This document shows positions 52,079-61,581 of a DNA stretch of 64,000 nt, in pieces (positions within the stretch are counted from its first letter, which is position 1; the number at the start of each line of letters is the position of its first letter). Source of the DNA: Actinoallomurus spadix (lineage in GTDB: Bacteria; Actinomycetota; Actinomycetes; Streptosporangiales; Streptosporangiaceae); assembly GCF_024055725.1 (NCBI RefSeq), contig NZ_JAMXMX010000005.1:62001-126000 (forward strand), in the 5' to 3' direction. A program made the translations under genes and the position numbers. The notes beneath the pieces are model-generated. The model did not search any database and was not told the origin of the DNA. It worked only from the letters and a program-made list of their open reading frames with translations.

Positions 52079-52108
52079 ATGGAAACACGACGAACCAGGG
52101 CTAGTCAA
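52079..52108 (-). promoter_or_regulatory. Promoter of the sulfonate operon
   Basis: On the minus strand: -35 TTGACT (52103-52108), 18-bp spacer, -10 TTCCAT (52079-52084), 7 nt before the leader ATG. Confidence 0.5.
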
Positions 52109-52110
52109 TA

Positions 52111-52125
52111 TTTCCTACTAGGAAA
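52111..52125. promoter_or_regulatory. Perfect palindrome, candidate activator site
   Basis: TTTCCTACTAGGAAA is a perfect 15-bp dyad about C52118, three bp upstream of the sulfonate promoter -35 (centre near -47). It could also serve the divergent MFS gene. Confidence 0.65.
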
Positions 52126-52195
52126 CCATGGAATTGACCGTCCCAACTCTGGGTAAAGATCGGCCGGGAGCGACGGACCGGACCAAGGACGACAC

Positions 52196-53515
52196 ATGGG
52201 CGTACCCCTCCTCGGCGACATCCGTGACCAGGCCGGCGGCCTCGATCGAGACCAGCGCAACGCCTTCCTCGCCGCGTTCCTCGGCTGGACGATGGACGCG
52301 TTCGACTACTTCCTCCTCGTCTTCGTGATCACCGAGGTGGCCAAGGACTTCGGCACCTCGGCCGAGAAGGTCACCGTCGCGACCACGCTGACGCTGATCG
52401 CCCGGCCGCTCGGGGCGTACCTGTTCGGCCTGTGGGCGGACAAGGCCGGCCGGCGGATCCCGCTCATGGCGGACGTGCTGTTCTACTCCGTCATCGAGAT
52501 GATCTCCGGCTTCTCGACCTCGCTGACCATGCTGCTCGTGCTGCGGTTCCTCTACGGCATCGGCATGGGCGGCGAGTGGGGCCTGGGCGTGTCCCTGGCC
52601 ATGGAGAAGATCCCGCCGGCCAAGCGCGGGTTCTACTCCGGACTGCTCCAGGTCGGGTACCCGGCGGGCTACCTGGTGGCCGCGCTCGCGTACTTCGTCA
52701 TCACCCCGATCTTCGGCTGGCGCGGCCTGTTCGTCTTCGGGGCGGTGCCCGCGCTCCTCGCGCTGTACGTGCGGTACCGCGTGGGCGAGTCGGAGGTCTG
52801 GGAGCGCACGAACGCGCGGCTGCGGATGACGCGCACGCCGCTACGCGAGGTCTTCTTCCACCGGAAGGTCCTGGTCCGGTTCTTCTACCTCGTGCTGCTC
52901 ATGACCGCGTTCAACTTCATGAGCCACGGCACGCAGGACGTATACCCGACTTTCGTGAAGAAGGGCCTGGGGCACTCTCCCCACTTCGCGGTCGGCATCG
53001 CGGTGATCTACAACGTCGGCGCCATCCTCGGCGGTGTCGTGGCCGGTACGCTCTCACAGCGCTTCGGCCGTCGGCGGGCCATCGTAGGCTCGGCGCTGCT
53101 GGCCCTGCTCGTGGTGCCGCTGTTCGCCTACTCCAAGAGCACGGCCATGCTCGCGATCAGCGCGTTCCTCATGCAGCTCTTCGTCCAGGGTGCCTGGGGC
53201 GTCATCCCGGCGCATCTGACGGAGATGTCGCCCGATGCCATCCGCGGCTTCTATCCGGGCGTGACCTACCAACTCGGCAATCTGCTCGCCGCGATCAACC
53301 TGCCCTTGCAGGAGCGCCTCGCGGACGCGCACGGGTATTCGTTCGCCTTCGCGGTCGTGGTGGCGCCGACGCTCCTCGCCGTGATCCTGCTGACCGCGTT
53401 CGGCCGTGAGGCGCACGGCGTGGAGTTCGGTGGCGCTCCGGCCCTGCCGCCGGACCGGGCGGAGGCCGACCGGGTGACCGGGCCGGAGACGCACCCTGGC
53501 ACGGGCCTTTCCTGA
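52196..53515 (+). CDS. MFS transporter, SHS-type (sialate/lactate:proton symporter-like)
   Basis: 439 aa with 12 membrane segments. The A-motif-like [16 protein letters not shown], the early [19 protein letters not shown] and [19 protein letters not shown] are typical of the SHS/JEN1-like carriers for lactate, pyruvate or sialate. The central [14 protein letters not shown] is also characteristic. It diverges from the sulfonate operon, and a sulfonated or carboxylated small acid is a possible substrate. AAGGA stands upstream of ATG 52196. Confidence 0.9.
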   Translation: MGVPLLGDIRDQAGGLDRDQRNAFLAAFLGWTMDAFDYFLLVFVITEVAKDFGTSAEKVTVATTLTLIARPLGAYLFGLWADKAGRRIPLMADVLFYSVIEMISGFSTSLTMLLVLRFLYGIGMGGEWGLGVSLAMEKIPPAKRGFYSGLLQVGYPAGYLVAALAYFVITPIFGWRGLFVFGAVPALLALYVRYRVGESEVWERTNARLRMTRTPLREVFFHRKVLVRFFYLVLLMTAFNFMSHGTQDVYPTFVKKGLGHSPHFAVGIAVIYNVGAILGGVVAGTLSQRFGRRRAIVGSALLALLVVPLFAYSKSTAMLAISAFLMQLFVQGAWGVIPAHLTEMSPDAIRGFYPGVTYQLGNLLAAINLPLQERLADAHGYSFAFAVVVAPTLLAVILLTAFGREAHGVEFGGAPALPPDRAEADRVTGPETHPGTGLS

Positions 53516-53575
53516 CCTCACGTAGAGTGCATCCCTGGCGGATCCGGATAAATGCCCTGGTCAGCCGCGCGACCG

Positions 53576-53599
53576 GCCCCGGGCCGCGCGGCCCGGGGC
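53576..53599. terminator. 24-bp GC palindrome after the MFS gene
   Basis: GCCCCGGGCCGC / GCGGCCCGGGGC abut without a loop; as RNA it folds with a small GC loop. It lies 60 nt after the MFS stop and 95 nt before glgX. Confidence 0.55.
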
Positions 53600-53694
53600 G
53601 CGGATTCCCGGACGTGCCCGGCCATGCCATTCGCGTCTCGGCCCCGGTACGGCGACAATTCGATGAGGCATGTCCGTGGACACCGAGGAGAGCG

Positions 53695-55842
53695 ATGCAG
53701 GAGGTCTGGCCCGGCACCCCCTACCCCCTGGGTGCCACCTGGGACGGGACCGGCACGAACTTCGCGCTGTTCTCGGAGGTGGCGCGGCGGGTCGAGCTCT
53801 GCCTGTTCGACGAGGACGGCATCGAGAGCCGCCATGTCCTGCCCGAGGTGGACGGCTTCGTCTGGCACGGCTACCTCCCCGGCGTCGGCCCCGGTCAGCG
53901 GTACGGCTACCGGGTCCACGGGCCGTACGATCCGGCGCGGGGCCACCGGTGCAATCCCGCCAAGCTCCTGCTGGACCCGTACGGCAAGGCCGTCGACGGC
54001 GACGTGCGCTGGCACGAGTCCCTCTTCTCGTACCGGTTCGCGGCGCCGGCGGAGCTCAACACCGAGGACAGCGCGCCGTACATGCCGAAGAACGTCGTGA
54101 TCAATCCGTTCTTCGAGTGGGGTGACGACCGCCCGCCGCGGACGCCGTACCACGAGACGGTGATCTACGAGGCGCACGTCAAGGGCCTCACCCGGCTCCA
54201 CCCGGCCATCCCGGAGGGCCTGCGCGGCACCTACGCCGCGCTCGCCCACCCCGCGATGATCGACCATCTTCTCCAGCTCGGCGTCACGGCGATCGAGCTG
54301 ATGCCGGTGCACCAGTTCGTCTCCGAGCACGCCCTGGTGGCGCGCGGGCTGACCAACTACTGGGGCTACAACACCATCGGGTTCCTCGCGCCGCACAACG
54401 CCTACTCCTCCACCGGGCAGCTCGGCGAGCAGGTCCTGGAGTTCAAGGCCATGGTGCGGGCGCTGCACCAGGCGGGCATCGAGGTGATCCTCGACGTCGT
54501 CTACAACCACACCGCCGAAGGCGACCACCTGGGGCCGACGCTCAGCTTCCGCGGGATCGACAACGCCGCCTACTACCGGCTCCGGGACAACGACAAGCGG
54601 TACAACCTCGACTACACCGGCTGCGGCAACAGCCTCAACGCCCGGCACCCGCACGCGCTCCAGCTGATCATGGACTCGCTGCGGTACTGGATCACCGAGA
54701 TGCACGTGGACGGGTTCCGGTTCGACCTCGCCTCGGCCCTGGCCCGGGAGTTCCACGACGTCGACCGGCTGTCGGCGTTCTTCGACCTGGTGCAGCAGGA
54801 CCCCATCGTGTCGCAGGTCAAGCTGATCGCCGAGCCCTGGGACGTCGGCGAGGGCGGCTACCAGGTCGGCAACTTCCCGCCGCTGTGGACCGAGTGGAAC
54901 GGCAAGTACCGCGACTCTGTCCGTGACTTCTGGCGGGGTGAGCCCGTGCTGCAGGAGTTCGCCTCCCGCCTCACCGGCTCCAGCGACCTGTACGCCGACG
55001 ACGGCCGCCGCCCGCTGGCCTCGATCAACTTCGTCACCTGTCACGACGGGTTCTCCCTGCACGACCTCGTCGCCTACGACCGCAAGCACAACGAGGCGAA
55101 CGGCGAGGACAACCGCGACGGCACCGACGACAACCGCTCGTGGAACCACGGCGCGGAGGGCGAGACGGACGACCCGGCGATCCGGTCGCTGCGCGCCCGC
55201 CAGCAGCGCAACCTCCTCGCCACACTGCTCCTGTCGCAGGGCGTGCCGATGCTGTCGCACGGCGACGAGCTGAACCGCACGCAGGACGGCAACAACAACG
55301 CCTACTGCCAGGACGGTGAGATCGCCTGGGTGTCCTGGGACGGCGACGCGGACCTGGCCGGCTTCATCCGCACGGTGTCGGAGCTGCGCCGGGAGCACCC
55401 GGTCTTCCGGCGGCGGCGTTTCTTCCAGGGGCGCACGCACGGCGGCGAGCTGGACGGCCAGCGCGACATCTGCTGGCTCACCCCCTCGGGAACGGAGATG
55501 ACCGAGGCGGACTGGAACATCGGCTACGCCAAGGCCGTCGCGGTGTACCTCAACGGCGACGCGATCACCGAGCCGGACCCGCGGGGACGGCGGGTCCGCG
55601 ACGATTCCTTCCTGCTGCTGTTCAACGCGCACTCCGACGGCATCGTCTTCCACATCCCGGACGAGCGCTTCGGCGAGCGCTGGGAGATCGTCCTCGACAC
55701 GGCGACGCCGAGACCGGCCGACCGCGAGCCGGTCAAGGCCAACGACGAGCTGGCGGTCGCCGACCGCGCCCTCGTCCTGCTGCGCCGCGTCCTCCCCGCC
55801 TGGTCAGGACCGGCCAGGGCCGTCGACGACGGTCAGGGCTGA
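53695..55842 (+). CDS. glgX: Glycogen debranching enzyme GlgX
   Basis: 715 aa from ATG 53695 with GAGGAG upstream. N-terminal CBM48 (PLGATWDGTGTNFALFSEVA), then a GH13 domain: VILDVVYNHTAEGD, DGFRFDLASAL (nucleophile Asp), KLIAEPWDVGEGGYQVG (acid/base Glu), VTCHDGFSLHDLV. The family-specific YDRKHNEANGEDNRDG loop is present. It hydrolyses alpha-1,6 branches of limit dextrin in glycogen breakdown. Its end overlaps the next, convergent gene by 10 nt. Confidence 0.95.
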   Translation: MQEVWPGTPYPLGATWDGTGTNFALFSEVARRVELCLFDEDGIESRHVLPEVDGFVWHGYLPGVGPGQRYGYRVHGPYDPARGHRCNPAKLLLDPYGKAVDGDVRWHESLFSYRFAAPAELNTEDSAPYMPKNVVINPFFEWGDDRPPRTPYHETVIYEAHVKGLTRLHPAIPEGLRGTYAALAHPAMIDHLLQLGVTAIELMPVHQFVSEHALVARGLTNYWGYNTIGFLAPHNAYSSTGQLGEQVLEFKAMVRALHQAGIEVILDVVYNHTAEGDHLGPTLSFRGIDNAAYYRLRDNDKRYNLDYTGCGNSLNARHPHALQLIMDSLRYWITEMHVDGFRFDLASALAREFHDVDRLSAFFDLVQQDPIVSQVKLIAEPWDVGEGGYQVGNFPPLWTEWNGKYRDSVRDFWRGEPVLQEFASRLTGSSDLYADDGRRPLASINFVTCHDGFSLHDLVAYDRKHNEANGEDNRDGTDDNRSWNHGAEGETDDPAIRSLRARQQRNLLATLLLSQGVPMLSHGDELNRTQDGNNNAYCQDGEIAWVSWDGDADLAGFIRTVSELRREHPVFRRRRFFQGRTHGGELDGQRDICWLTPSGTEMTEADWNIGYAKAVAVYLNGDAITEPDPRGRRVRDDSFLLLFNAHSDGIVFHIPDERFGERWEIVLDTATPRPADREPVKANDELAVADRALVLLRRVLPAWSGPARAVDDGQG

Positions 55843-56249
55843 CCCCGGCCGACCCTGATCGCGGTGAGCAGCACCAGCACGAACGTCAGGATGGCGACCG
55901 TGCCGTGGGCGAGCACGCCGATCAGGGGAAAGTGCTGCTCGGCGCCGCGCGCGTGCTTGCCGCCACGGCCGGTCAGCCAGCGCGTCAGCAGGGTGAAGCC
56001 CAGGAGCGCCACGACCGCCAGCAGGGCGAACGACTCCCACGCGTACGCGACGCGCGCCGTCTGCAGGAACCTCACCCAGGCGCCCAGGGACACCACGGCG
56101 AGCGCGGGATGGCCGAGGACCACCACCAGCGGGAATCGGGTGACCTTCGTGCCCTGGCGCCGCAGACCGCCGTTGGCCAGCCAGACGATCAGCAGGTAGG
56201 CGCCCGCGACCGCGGCCAGGATCCACATCACTAGCGCGGCGATGCCCAA
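55833..56249 (-). CDS. Four-span membrane protein, function unknown
   Basis: 138 aa from TTG 56249 with AGGGGG 6 nt upstream; the frame is open to TTG 56282. Four hydrophobic stretches (LVMWILAAVAGAYLLIVWL, FPLVVVLGHPALAVVSL, FALLAVVALLGFTLL, VAILTFVLVLLTAI) with His in the second and fourth regions (GHPA, AHGT). No family is recognised. Confidence 0.75.
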   Translation of the reverse strand: MGIAALVMWILAAVAGAYLLIVWLANGGLRRQGTKVTRFPLVVVLGHPALAVVSLGAWVRFLQTARVAYAWESFALLAVVALLGFTLLTRWLTGRGGKHARGAEQHFPLIGVLAHGTVAILTFVLVLLTAIRVGRGQP

Positions 56250-56354
56250 ACTCGTCCCCCTTTTGACCCGGCTCTTCCTCAAGTGTCACCCGGACAACGC
56301 TGCGACAAGAGCGCGATAACGTCACGAACCGAACGCTGTGCCACCCTGGGTGTC

Positions 56355-57086
56355 ATGCGACGACTCGAACCCGCCGGCCTCGCGGACCTCGCCGAGGCGT
56401 ACGCCTATCCGGACACCGCCCCCTGGCTCCGGGGCAACATGGTCGCCAGCGCCGACGGCGCCGCGACGTTCGAGGGCAAGGCCGGAGGTCTGGGGAACGA
56501 GGCCGACCGGCGCCTGCTGTCCCTGCTGCGCGGGCTGGCCGACGTCGTCGTGGTCGGCGCGGCGACGGTCCGCGTCGAGGGGTACGGCCCGGTCCGCCCT
56601 GGCGAGTGGTGGGGCGACATCCGTACGGGACGGGCGCCGGCGCCGCCGCTGGCCATCGTGTCGCGCTCCCTGGACCTCGACCTGGACGCGCCCGTCTTCA
56701 CCGAGGCGGCGAGCCGCACGATCATCATCACCTGCGCCGCGGCCGGGGAGGACCGCCGCAGGGGCTGTGCGAAGCACGCCGACGTGATCGTCGCCGGGGA
56801 GGACGCGGTCGACGTGGCCGCGGCCCTCGACGCGCTGGCCGAGCGCGGACTCACCCGTCAGCTCACCGAGGGCGGCCCGCGGCTGCTCGCCCAGTTCGTC
56901 GCGGCGGAGCGGCTCGACGAGCTGTGCCTCACCGTCAGCCCGCAGATCACGGCGGGCGACGCGGCACGGATCATCGACGGCCCGGGATCCGCGTCGACCC
57001 GGCTGCGTCTCGGGCACGTCCTGGAGGAGGAGGACTTCCTGTTCCTCCGGTACACGCGCCGCGTGGACGACGGAGGAGCGTCGTAG
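56355..57086 (+). CDS. Pyrimidine reductase-family protein (RibD C-terminal domain)
   Basis: 243 aa. RibD_C/DHFR-like fold: NMVASADGAATFEGKAGGLG, ADVVVVGAATVRVEGYGP, LTRQLTEGGPRLLAQFVAA. Related to the NADPH-dependent reductase of riboflavin synthesis, but no riboflavin genes adjoin and the deaminase part is missing. Actinomycetes often have such stand-alone copies with unknown substrate. Confidence 0.88.
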   Translation: MRRLEPAGLADLAEAYAYPDTAPWLRGNMVASADGAATFEGKAGGLGNEADRRLLSLLRGLADVVVVGAATVRVEGYGPVRPGEWWGDIRTGRAPAPPLAIVSRSLDLDLDAPVFTEAASRTIIITCAAAGEDRRRGCAKHADVIVAGEDAVDVAAALDALAERGLTRQLTEGGPRLLAQFVAAERLDELCLTVSPQITAGDAARIIDGPGSASTRLRLGHVLEEEDFLFLRYTRRVDDGGAS

Positions 57087-57106
57087 GCGTGTTCTAGTGT
57101 GAGGTC

Positions 57107-58168
57107 ATGGACCTGCCCGTGAGCCCGCCCGTGGCGCCGATGCTGGCCAAGGCCGTCAAGGAGCTGCCCCGGGGTGACGTCCTGTACGAGCCGAAGTGGG
57201 ACGGGTTCCGGGCGATCGTGTTCCGGGACGGCGACGAGGTGGCGATCTACGGGCGCAACGGCAAGCCGCTGGACCGCTACTTCCCCGAGCTCGTCGCGGG
57301 CTTCCGCCGTGAGCTGCCCGAGCGGTCCGTCCTCGATGGGGAGATCGTCGTCCGGAGCGGCCACGTCCTCGACTTCGAGGCGCTGCAGCAGCGCATCCAC
57401 CCCGCCGCCTCCCGGATCAAACTGCTCTCCGAGGAGACGCCGGCGGGGTTCGTCGCCTTCGACGTGCTCGCGCTCGGCGCCGAGTCGCTGCTGGAGACCC
57501 CGTTCGGCGACCGGCACGCCCGGCTCGCCGAGGCGCTCGCCGGCGCCAAGCCGCCCGTCCATCTCACGCCCGCCACCGACTCCTACGACGTCGCCCTGCG
57601 CTGGTTCGACGAGTTCGAGGGTGCCGGGCTGGACGGCGTGGTCGTCAAGCCCCTGGACGGTGTGTACGAACCGGACCGGCGGGTGATGTTCAAGGTCAAG
57701 CACGAGCGCACCGCCGACTGCGTCGTGGGCGGGTTCCGCTGGCACAAGTCCGGGCCGGTCGTCGGCTCGCTGCTGCTCGGCCTGTACGACGGTGACCGGC
57801 TCCAGCACGTCGGGGTCTCGGCGTCCTTCCCGATGAAGCGCCGCGAGGAGCTGGTCGCGGAGCTGGAGCCCTATCGGGTCACGGACCTCGCCGGGCACCC
57901 GTGGGCCGGGTGGGCGGAGCAGACCGACGCCACCGTCGACCGGATGCCCGGGGCGGTCAGCCGGTGGACCGGCAAGAAGGACCTGTCGTGGGTGCCGCTG
58001 CGCCCGGAGCTGGTGTGCGAGGTCGCCTACGACCACATGGAGGGCCGCCGGTTCCGGCACACCGCCCGGTTCCGGCGCTGGCGGCCGGACCGCACGCCGG
58101 AGTCATGCGGGTACGACCAGCTCGAGGTGCCCGTCGCGTACGACCTGGACGACATCCTCGGCGACTGA
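57107..58168 (+). CDS. ligC: ATP-dependent DNA ligase LigC
   Basis: 353 aa. Adenylation motif I YEPKWDGFRAIVF (nucleophile Lys), motif III VAFDVLAL region, motif IV LDGVVVKPLDG and motif V MFKVKHERTADCVVGGF, followed by the OB-fold (ELVCEVAYDHMEGRRFRHTARFRRWRPDR). The length matches mycobacterial LigC. It seals nicks in repair. It follows the RibD-like gene closely. A LigD-type polymerase gene lies 3.4 kb away. Confidence 0.93.
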   Translation: MDLPVSPPVAPMLAKAVKELPRGDVLYEPKWDGFRAIVFRDGDEVAIYGRNGKPLDRYFPELVAGFRRELPERSVLDGEIVVRSGHVLDFEALQQRIHPAASRIKLLSEETPAGFVAFDVLALGAESLLETPFGDRHARLAEALAGAKPPVHLTPATDSYDVALRWFDEFEGAGLDGVVVKPLDGVYEPDRRVMFKVKHERTADCVVGGFRWHKSGPVVGSLLLGLYDGDRLQHVGVSASFPMKRREELVAELEPYRVTDLAGHPWAGWAEQTDATVDRMPGAVSRWTGKKDLSWVPLRPELVCEVAYDHMEGRRFRHTARFRRWRPDRTPESCGYDQLEVPVAYDLDDILGD

Positions 58169-58241
58169 CCCTCCCGGCCCGCACCCGCCGCTTCGCCGGC
58201 GCACCGCCCCGGGCCCCGCGGGACGGGTGACGCCCAGGGCG

Positions 58242-59483
58242 CTACCCCAGTTGGTCGCGGCGGCGGGTCAGGTAGGCGGTCTCGGCGGTGTTGCCGGCCA
58301 GGTCGATGGCCTTGTCGTAGGCCGCGCGGGACTCATGCCCGCGGCCCAGCCGGCGCAGCAGGTCGGCGCGGGTGGCGTGGTAGGCGTGATAGCCGGCCAG
58401 CTCGTCCTCGAGGCGGTCGACGGCCGCCATTGCGACCTGCGGGCCGTCGAGTTCGGCGACCGCGATGGCCCGGTTGAGGGCGATGATCGGCGAGGGGTCG
58501 AGGCGGACGAGCCGATCGTAGAGGGCGAGGATCTGCGACCAGTCGGTGTCGCGCATGTCGCGGGCGGAGGTGTGCACGGCGTTGATCGCGGCGAGGATCT
58601 GGTAGCGGCCCGGAGCCGCCCCGGCGGCGGCAGCGGCGAGGCGCTCGCGCACCAGCCGGTGGCCTTCGGCGATCAGGCCGGTGTCCCAGGCCCCCCGGTC
58701 CTGCTCGGCGAGGGCGACCAGTTCGCCGCCGGCCGAGACCCGCGCGGGGCGGCGGGCCTCGGTGAGCAACATCAGCGCCAGCAGCCCGGCCACCTCGCCG
58801 TCGTCCGGCAGGAGGGCACGGATCAGGCGGGTGAGCCGGATCGCCTCGGCGGGCAGGTCGCGTCGTACCGGGTCGGTGCCGGGGCCGGTCGCGAGGTAAC
58901 CCTCGTTGAACACCAGGTACAGGACGGCGAGCACGCCGGAGACGCGCGCCGGCAGATCCTCGGCGGACGGCACGCGGTAGGGGACGCGCGCCGCCTTGAT
59001 CTTGGCCTTCGCGCGGGTGATCCGCCGTTCCATGGCGGTCTCCCGCGCCAGGAAGGCGCGGGCGATCTCGGGCACGGTCAGACCGCCGACCATGCGCAGC
59101 GTCAGCGCCACCCGGGTCTCCATCGCCAGCGCCGGGTGGCAGCAGGTGAAGATCAGCCGGAGCCGGTCGTCGTCAATGGCGCCGACAGGCTCCGGCGGAT
59201 CGTCGTCGAACACGATCTGAGCCTCCCTGTGCTTACCGTCGCGCTTGCTCTCACGCCGGATCCGGTCGATGGCCTTGCGGTTCGCGGTGGTGGTCAGCCA
59301 GGCACCGGGGTTGGGCGGCACGCCGTCGGCCGGCCACCGCTCGACGGCGGTCGCGAACGCCTCGGCGGCCGCCTCCTCGGCGAGGTCGAGGTCACCGAAA
59401 CGCCTGGTCAGGGAGGCGACCACCCGGGCCCACTCCTCGTGGTGGGCCCGGGTGACCGCCTCGCGGACGTCGGCGGCGTTCAC
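58242..59483 (-). CDS. ECF42-type RNA polymerase sigma factor with TPR-like C-terminus
   Basis: 413 aa from GTG 59483. Region 2 (LTRRFGDLDLAEEAAAEAFA, NPGAWLTTTANRKAIDRIRRE) and region 4 (LTLRMVGGLTVPEIARAFLA) are followed by a long C-terminal domain with helical repeats (AVDRLEDELAGYHAYHATRADLLRRLG). This architecture, with a DGPF gene in front, defines ECF42. No anti-sigma factor gene is adjacent. It overlaps the DGPF stop as GTGA. Confidence 0.92.
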   Translation of the reverse strand: MNAADVREAVTRAHHEEWARVVASLTRRFGDLDLAEEAAAEAFATAVERWPADGVPPNPGAWLTTTANRKAIDRIRRESKRDGKHREAQIVFDDDPPEPVGAIDDDRLRLIFTCCHPALAMETRVALTLRMVGGLTVPEIARAFLARETAMERRITRAKAKIKAARVPYRVPSAEDLPARVSGVLAVLYLVFNEGYLATGPGTDPVRRDLPAEAIRLTRLIRALLPDDGEVAGLLALMLLTEARRPARVSAGGELVALAEQDRGAWDTGLIAEGHRLVRERLAAAAAGAAPGRYQILAAINAVHTSARDMRDTDWSQILALYDRLVRLDPSPIIALNRAIAVAELDGPQVAMAAVDRLEDELAGYHAYHATRADLLRRLGRGHESRAAYDKAIDLAGNTAETAYLTRRRDQLG

Positions 59484-59803
59484 AGGAACGGCCGCACCTC
59501 GATCTTCCGATCGCAGATCTTCGACGCCTCGGCGGCGAGCTTGAGCGCCACATCGAGATCGGGGGCCTCCCACACCCAGACGCCGGCGAGGTACTCCTTC
59601 GACTCCACGAAGGGCCCGTCGCTGAACACCACCTGCTCGCCCCGGTTGTCGACGACCGTGGCCGCGTCGGTGTCCGCGAGCCCCCCCGCGAAGACCCAGT
59701 GGCCCTCGGCGATGAGTCGTTCGTTGAACGCGCTGATGGCGGGCTGCCTGTCCGTGCTGCCGGGATTGCTCTTGTCATCGATCACAGAGACCAGGTACCG
59801 CAT
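59480..59803 (-). CDS. YCII-related DGPF-domain protein
   Basis: 107 aa from ATG 59803 with AGGAGAGG upstream. The motif SDGPFVESKEYLAGVWV gives the family its name; the beginning MRYLVSVIDD and end KIEVRPF are typical. A dimeric ferredoxin-like fold is expected. DGPF proteins are the usual targets or partners of ECF42 sigma factors. First gene of the pair. Confidence 0.93.
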   Translation of the reverse strand: MRYLVSVIDDKSNPGSTDRQPAISAFNERLIAEGHWVFAGGLADTDAATVVDNRGEQVVFSDGPFVESKEYLAGVWVWEAPDLDVALKLAAEASKICDRKIEVRPFL

Positions 59804-60058
59804 CTGAACATCCTCTCCTGTGGCGCCGAGACGGCGTCGTACTCCGGTCGGGGATCTCACGCCGTCGGCGCGTACCGCGGGCGCCCGGCCGGCCGGTGGA
59901 CCTGGATCGTCATCAGCTTCATGATGGCGGTTCCCTCGCCTCGGCGCCGCCCCTCGTGGGCGGCCTCACCCCTGCTACGAACACCACCGCCCCGATCCGA
60001 CACCGTCTCCCCGGATTTCTTCAGAAGAACGCGCGGCTCTTCTCCCGGCATACCAACC

Positions 60059-60070
60059 AAGCGTACGCTT
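60059..60070. promoter_or_regulatory. Palindrome upstream of the aldehyde dehydrogenase gene
   Basis: AAGCGTACGCTT, a perfect 12-bp palindrome 58 bp before the start codon. It resembles a repressor operator. The remaining 59804-60127 gap shows no gene. Confidence 0.55.
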
Positions 60071-60127
60071 TGGCAAAATGCCGAGTGGCGCGGACGGATT
60101 CGGCCGCGCCCGGGAGAAGGGGTCGCG

Positions 60128-61564
60128 ATGCGGGAGTTCTCCAACCTGATCGGCGGCGAGCCGCGCCCCGCCGACCGCACGCTCGACTCCGTCGATCCCT
60201 CGACCGGGAGGGCCTGGGCGAGGATCCCGCGCAGCACGGCCGGCGACGCGGACGCGGCCGTCACGGCGGCCCGCACGGCGTTCCCCGCCTGGTCCGCGAT
60301 GCCGGCGGCCGGGCGGGCGCACCTGCTCCGCGAGGTGGCCGGGGTCTTCGCCGCCAACGCGCGGGAACTGGCCGAGCTGGAGACCCGCGACAACGGCCGC
60401 ATCATCACCGAGACCGCCCGGCGCGACCTACCCGGCATGACCTACCTCTGGCAACTGGCCGCCGCCGAGTGCGGCGCCGCCGTCGAGGGCAGAACCGTCA
60501 TCCTCGGACCCGGCAGCCTGGGATTCACCCGGCGCGTCCCGTACGGGGTGGTGGTCGGGATCATCCCCTGGAACTCCCCGATCTCCACGTTCTCGGCGAA
60601 GGCGGCGTTCGCGCTGGCCGCCGGTAACACCGTCGTCATCAAGCCCGCCGAACAGGCGGCCGCGTCGACGCTGCGGCTCGGCGAGCTGCTGCGCGAGGTC
60701 CTGCCGCCCGGGGTGCTCAACATCGTCTCCGGCCTCGGCGAGGAGGCTGGGGACGCCCTCGTCCGCCACCCCGGCGTGAACCGGATCAGCCTCACCGGCT
60801 CCACCGAGACGGCGCGGATCATCACCCGGGCCAGCACCGACGCCCTCAAACCCCTCGCCTTCGAGCTCGGCGGCAAGTCGCCCAACATCGTCTTCGCGGA
60901 CGCCGACCTGGACCGTGCCGCCCTCGGCGTGTCGACGCAGAGCGTCTTCACCGCGAACGCGGGCCAGGTGTGCGTGGCGGGCTCGCGCATCCTCATCCAG
61001 CGGCCGGTCTTCGCCGAGATGATCGACCGGATCACGGCGATCACCCGGGGCATCCGGCTCGGCGACCCGCTGTCGGAGGAGACGACGATGGGGCCGATCG
61101 TCTCGGCCGAGCAGTTCCAGCGGGTCACCGGCTACCTGGAGATCGCCGCGAAGGAGGGTGCGGAGCTGGTCTTCGGTGGGCGCTCCGGAGGCGAGATCGT
61201 GGACGAGGCGTACGCGGGCGGCTACTGGGTCGAGCCGACGCTGTTCACGACCGAGGACAACGCGCTGCGCGTCTGCCAGGAGGAGATCTTCGGCCCGGTC
61301 GCCGTGGCGCTGCCCTTCGACACCGACGAGGAGGCGATCGCGATCGCCAACGACTCGGCGTACGGCCTGGCGGCGGGCGTGTGGACGCGGGACCTCGGCC
61401 GCGCACACCGCATGTGCCGGGACGTCGAGGCCGGCACCGTCTGGGTGAACACCTACCGGAAGATGCCTCCGGGCCTGCCGTTCGAGGGCCTCAAGGACAG
61501 CGGCTACGGCCACGACTCGGTGCTCGCGAACACCCGCGAGAAATCCTGTCTGATCGAGACCTGA
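60128..61564 (+). CDS. NAD(P)-dependent aldehyde dehydrogenase
   Basis: 478 aa from ATG 60128 behind GAAGGGG. Cofactor site GIIPWNSP and KPAEQAA; Glu in ELGGKSPNIV, catalytic Cys in NAGQVCVAGSR, EEIFGPV. A standard class of aldehyde dehydrogenase near betaine- or hydroxymuconic-semialdehyde dehydrogenases. The substrate is not deducible. It ends 17 nt from the convergent polymerase gene. Confidence 0.93.
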   Translation: MREFSNLIGGEPRPADRTLDSVDPSTGRAWARIPRSTAGDADAAVTAARTAFPAWSAMPAAGRAHLLREVAGVFAANARELAELETRDNGRIITETARRDLPGMTYLWQLAAAECGAAVEGRTVILGPGSLGFTRRVPYGVVVGIIPWNSPISTFSAKAAFALAAGNTVVIKPAEQAAASTLRLGELLREVLPPGVLNIVSGLGEEAGDALVRHPGVNRISLTGSTETARIITRASTDALKPLAFELGGKSPNIVFADADLDRAALGVSTQSVFTANAGQVCVAGSRILIQRPVFAEMIDRITAITRGIRLGDPLSEETTMGPIVSAEQFQRVTGYLEIAAKEGAELVFGGRSGGEIVDEAYAGGYWVEPTLFTTEDNALRVCQEEIFGPVAVALPFDTDEEAIAIANDSAYGLAAGVWTRDLGRAHRMCRDVEAGTVWVNTYRKMPPGLPFEGLKDSGYGHDSVLANTREKSCLIET

Positions 61565-61581
61565 GCCGCCCGATCAGGGGC

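Noticed and set aside
53518-55653. 711-codon minus-strand open frame
   Set aside because: Antisense shadow of glgX; composition dominated by Val, Arg, Asp and Glu typical of mirrored third-position GC.
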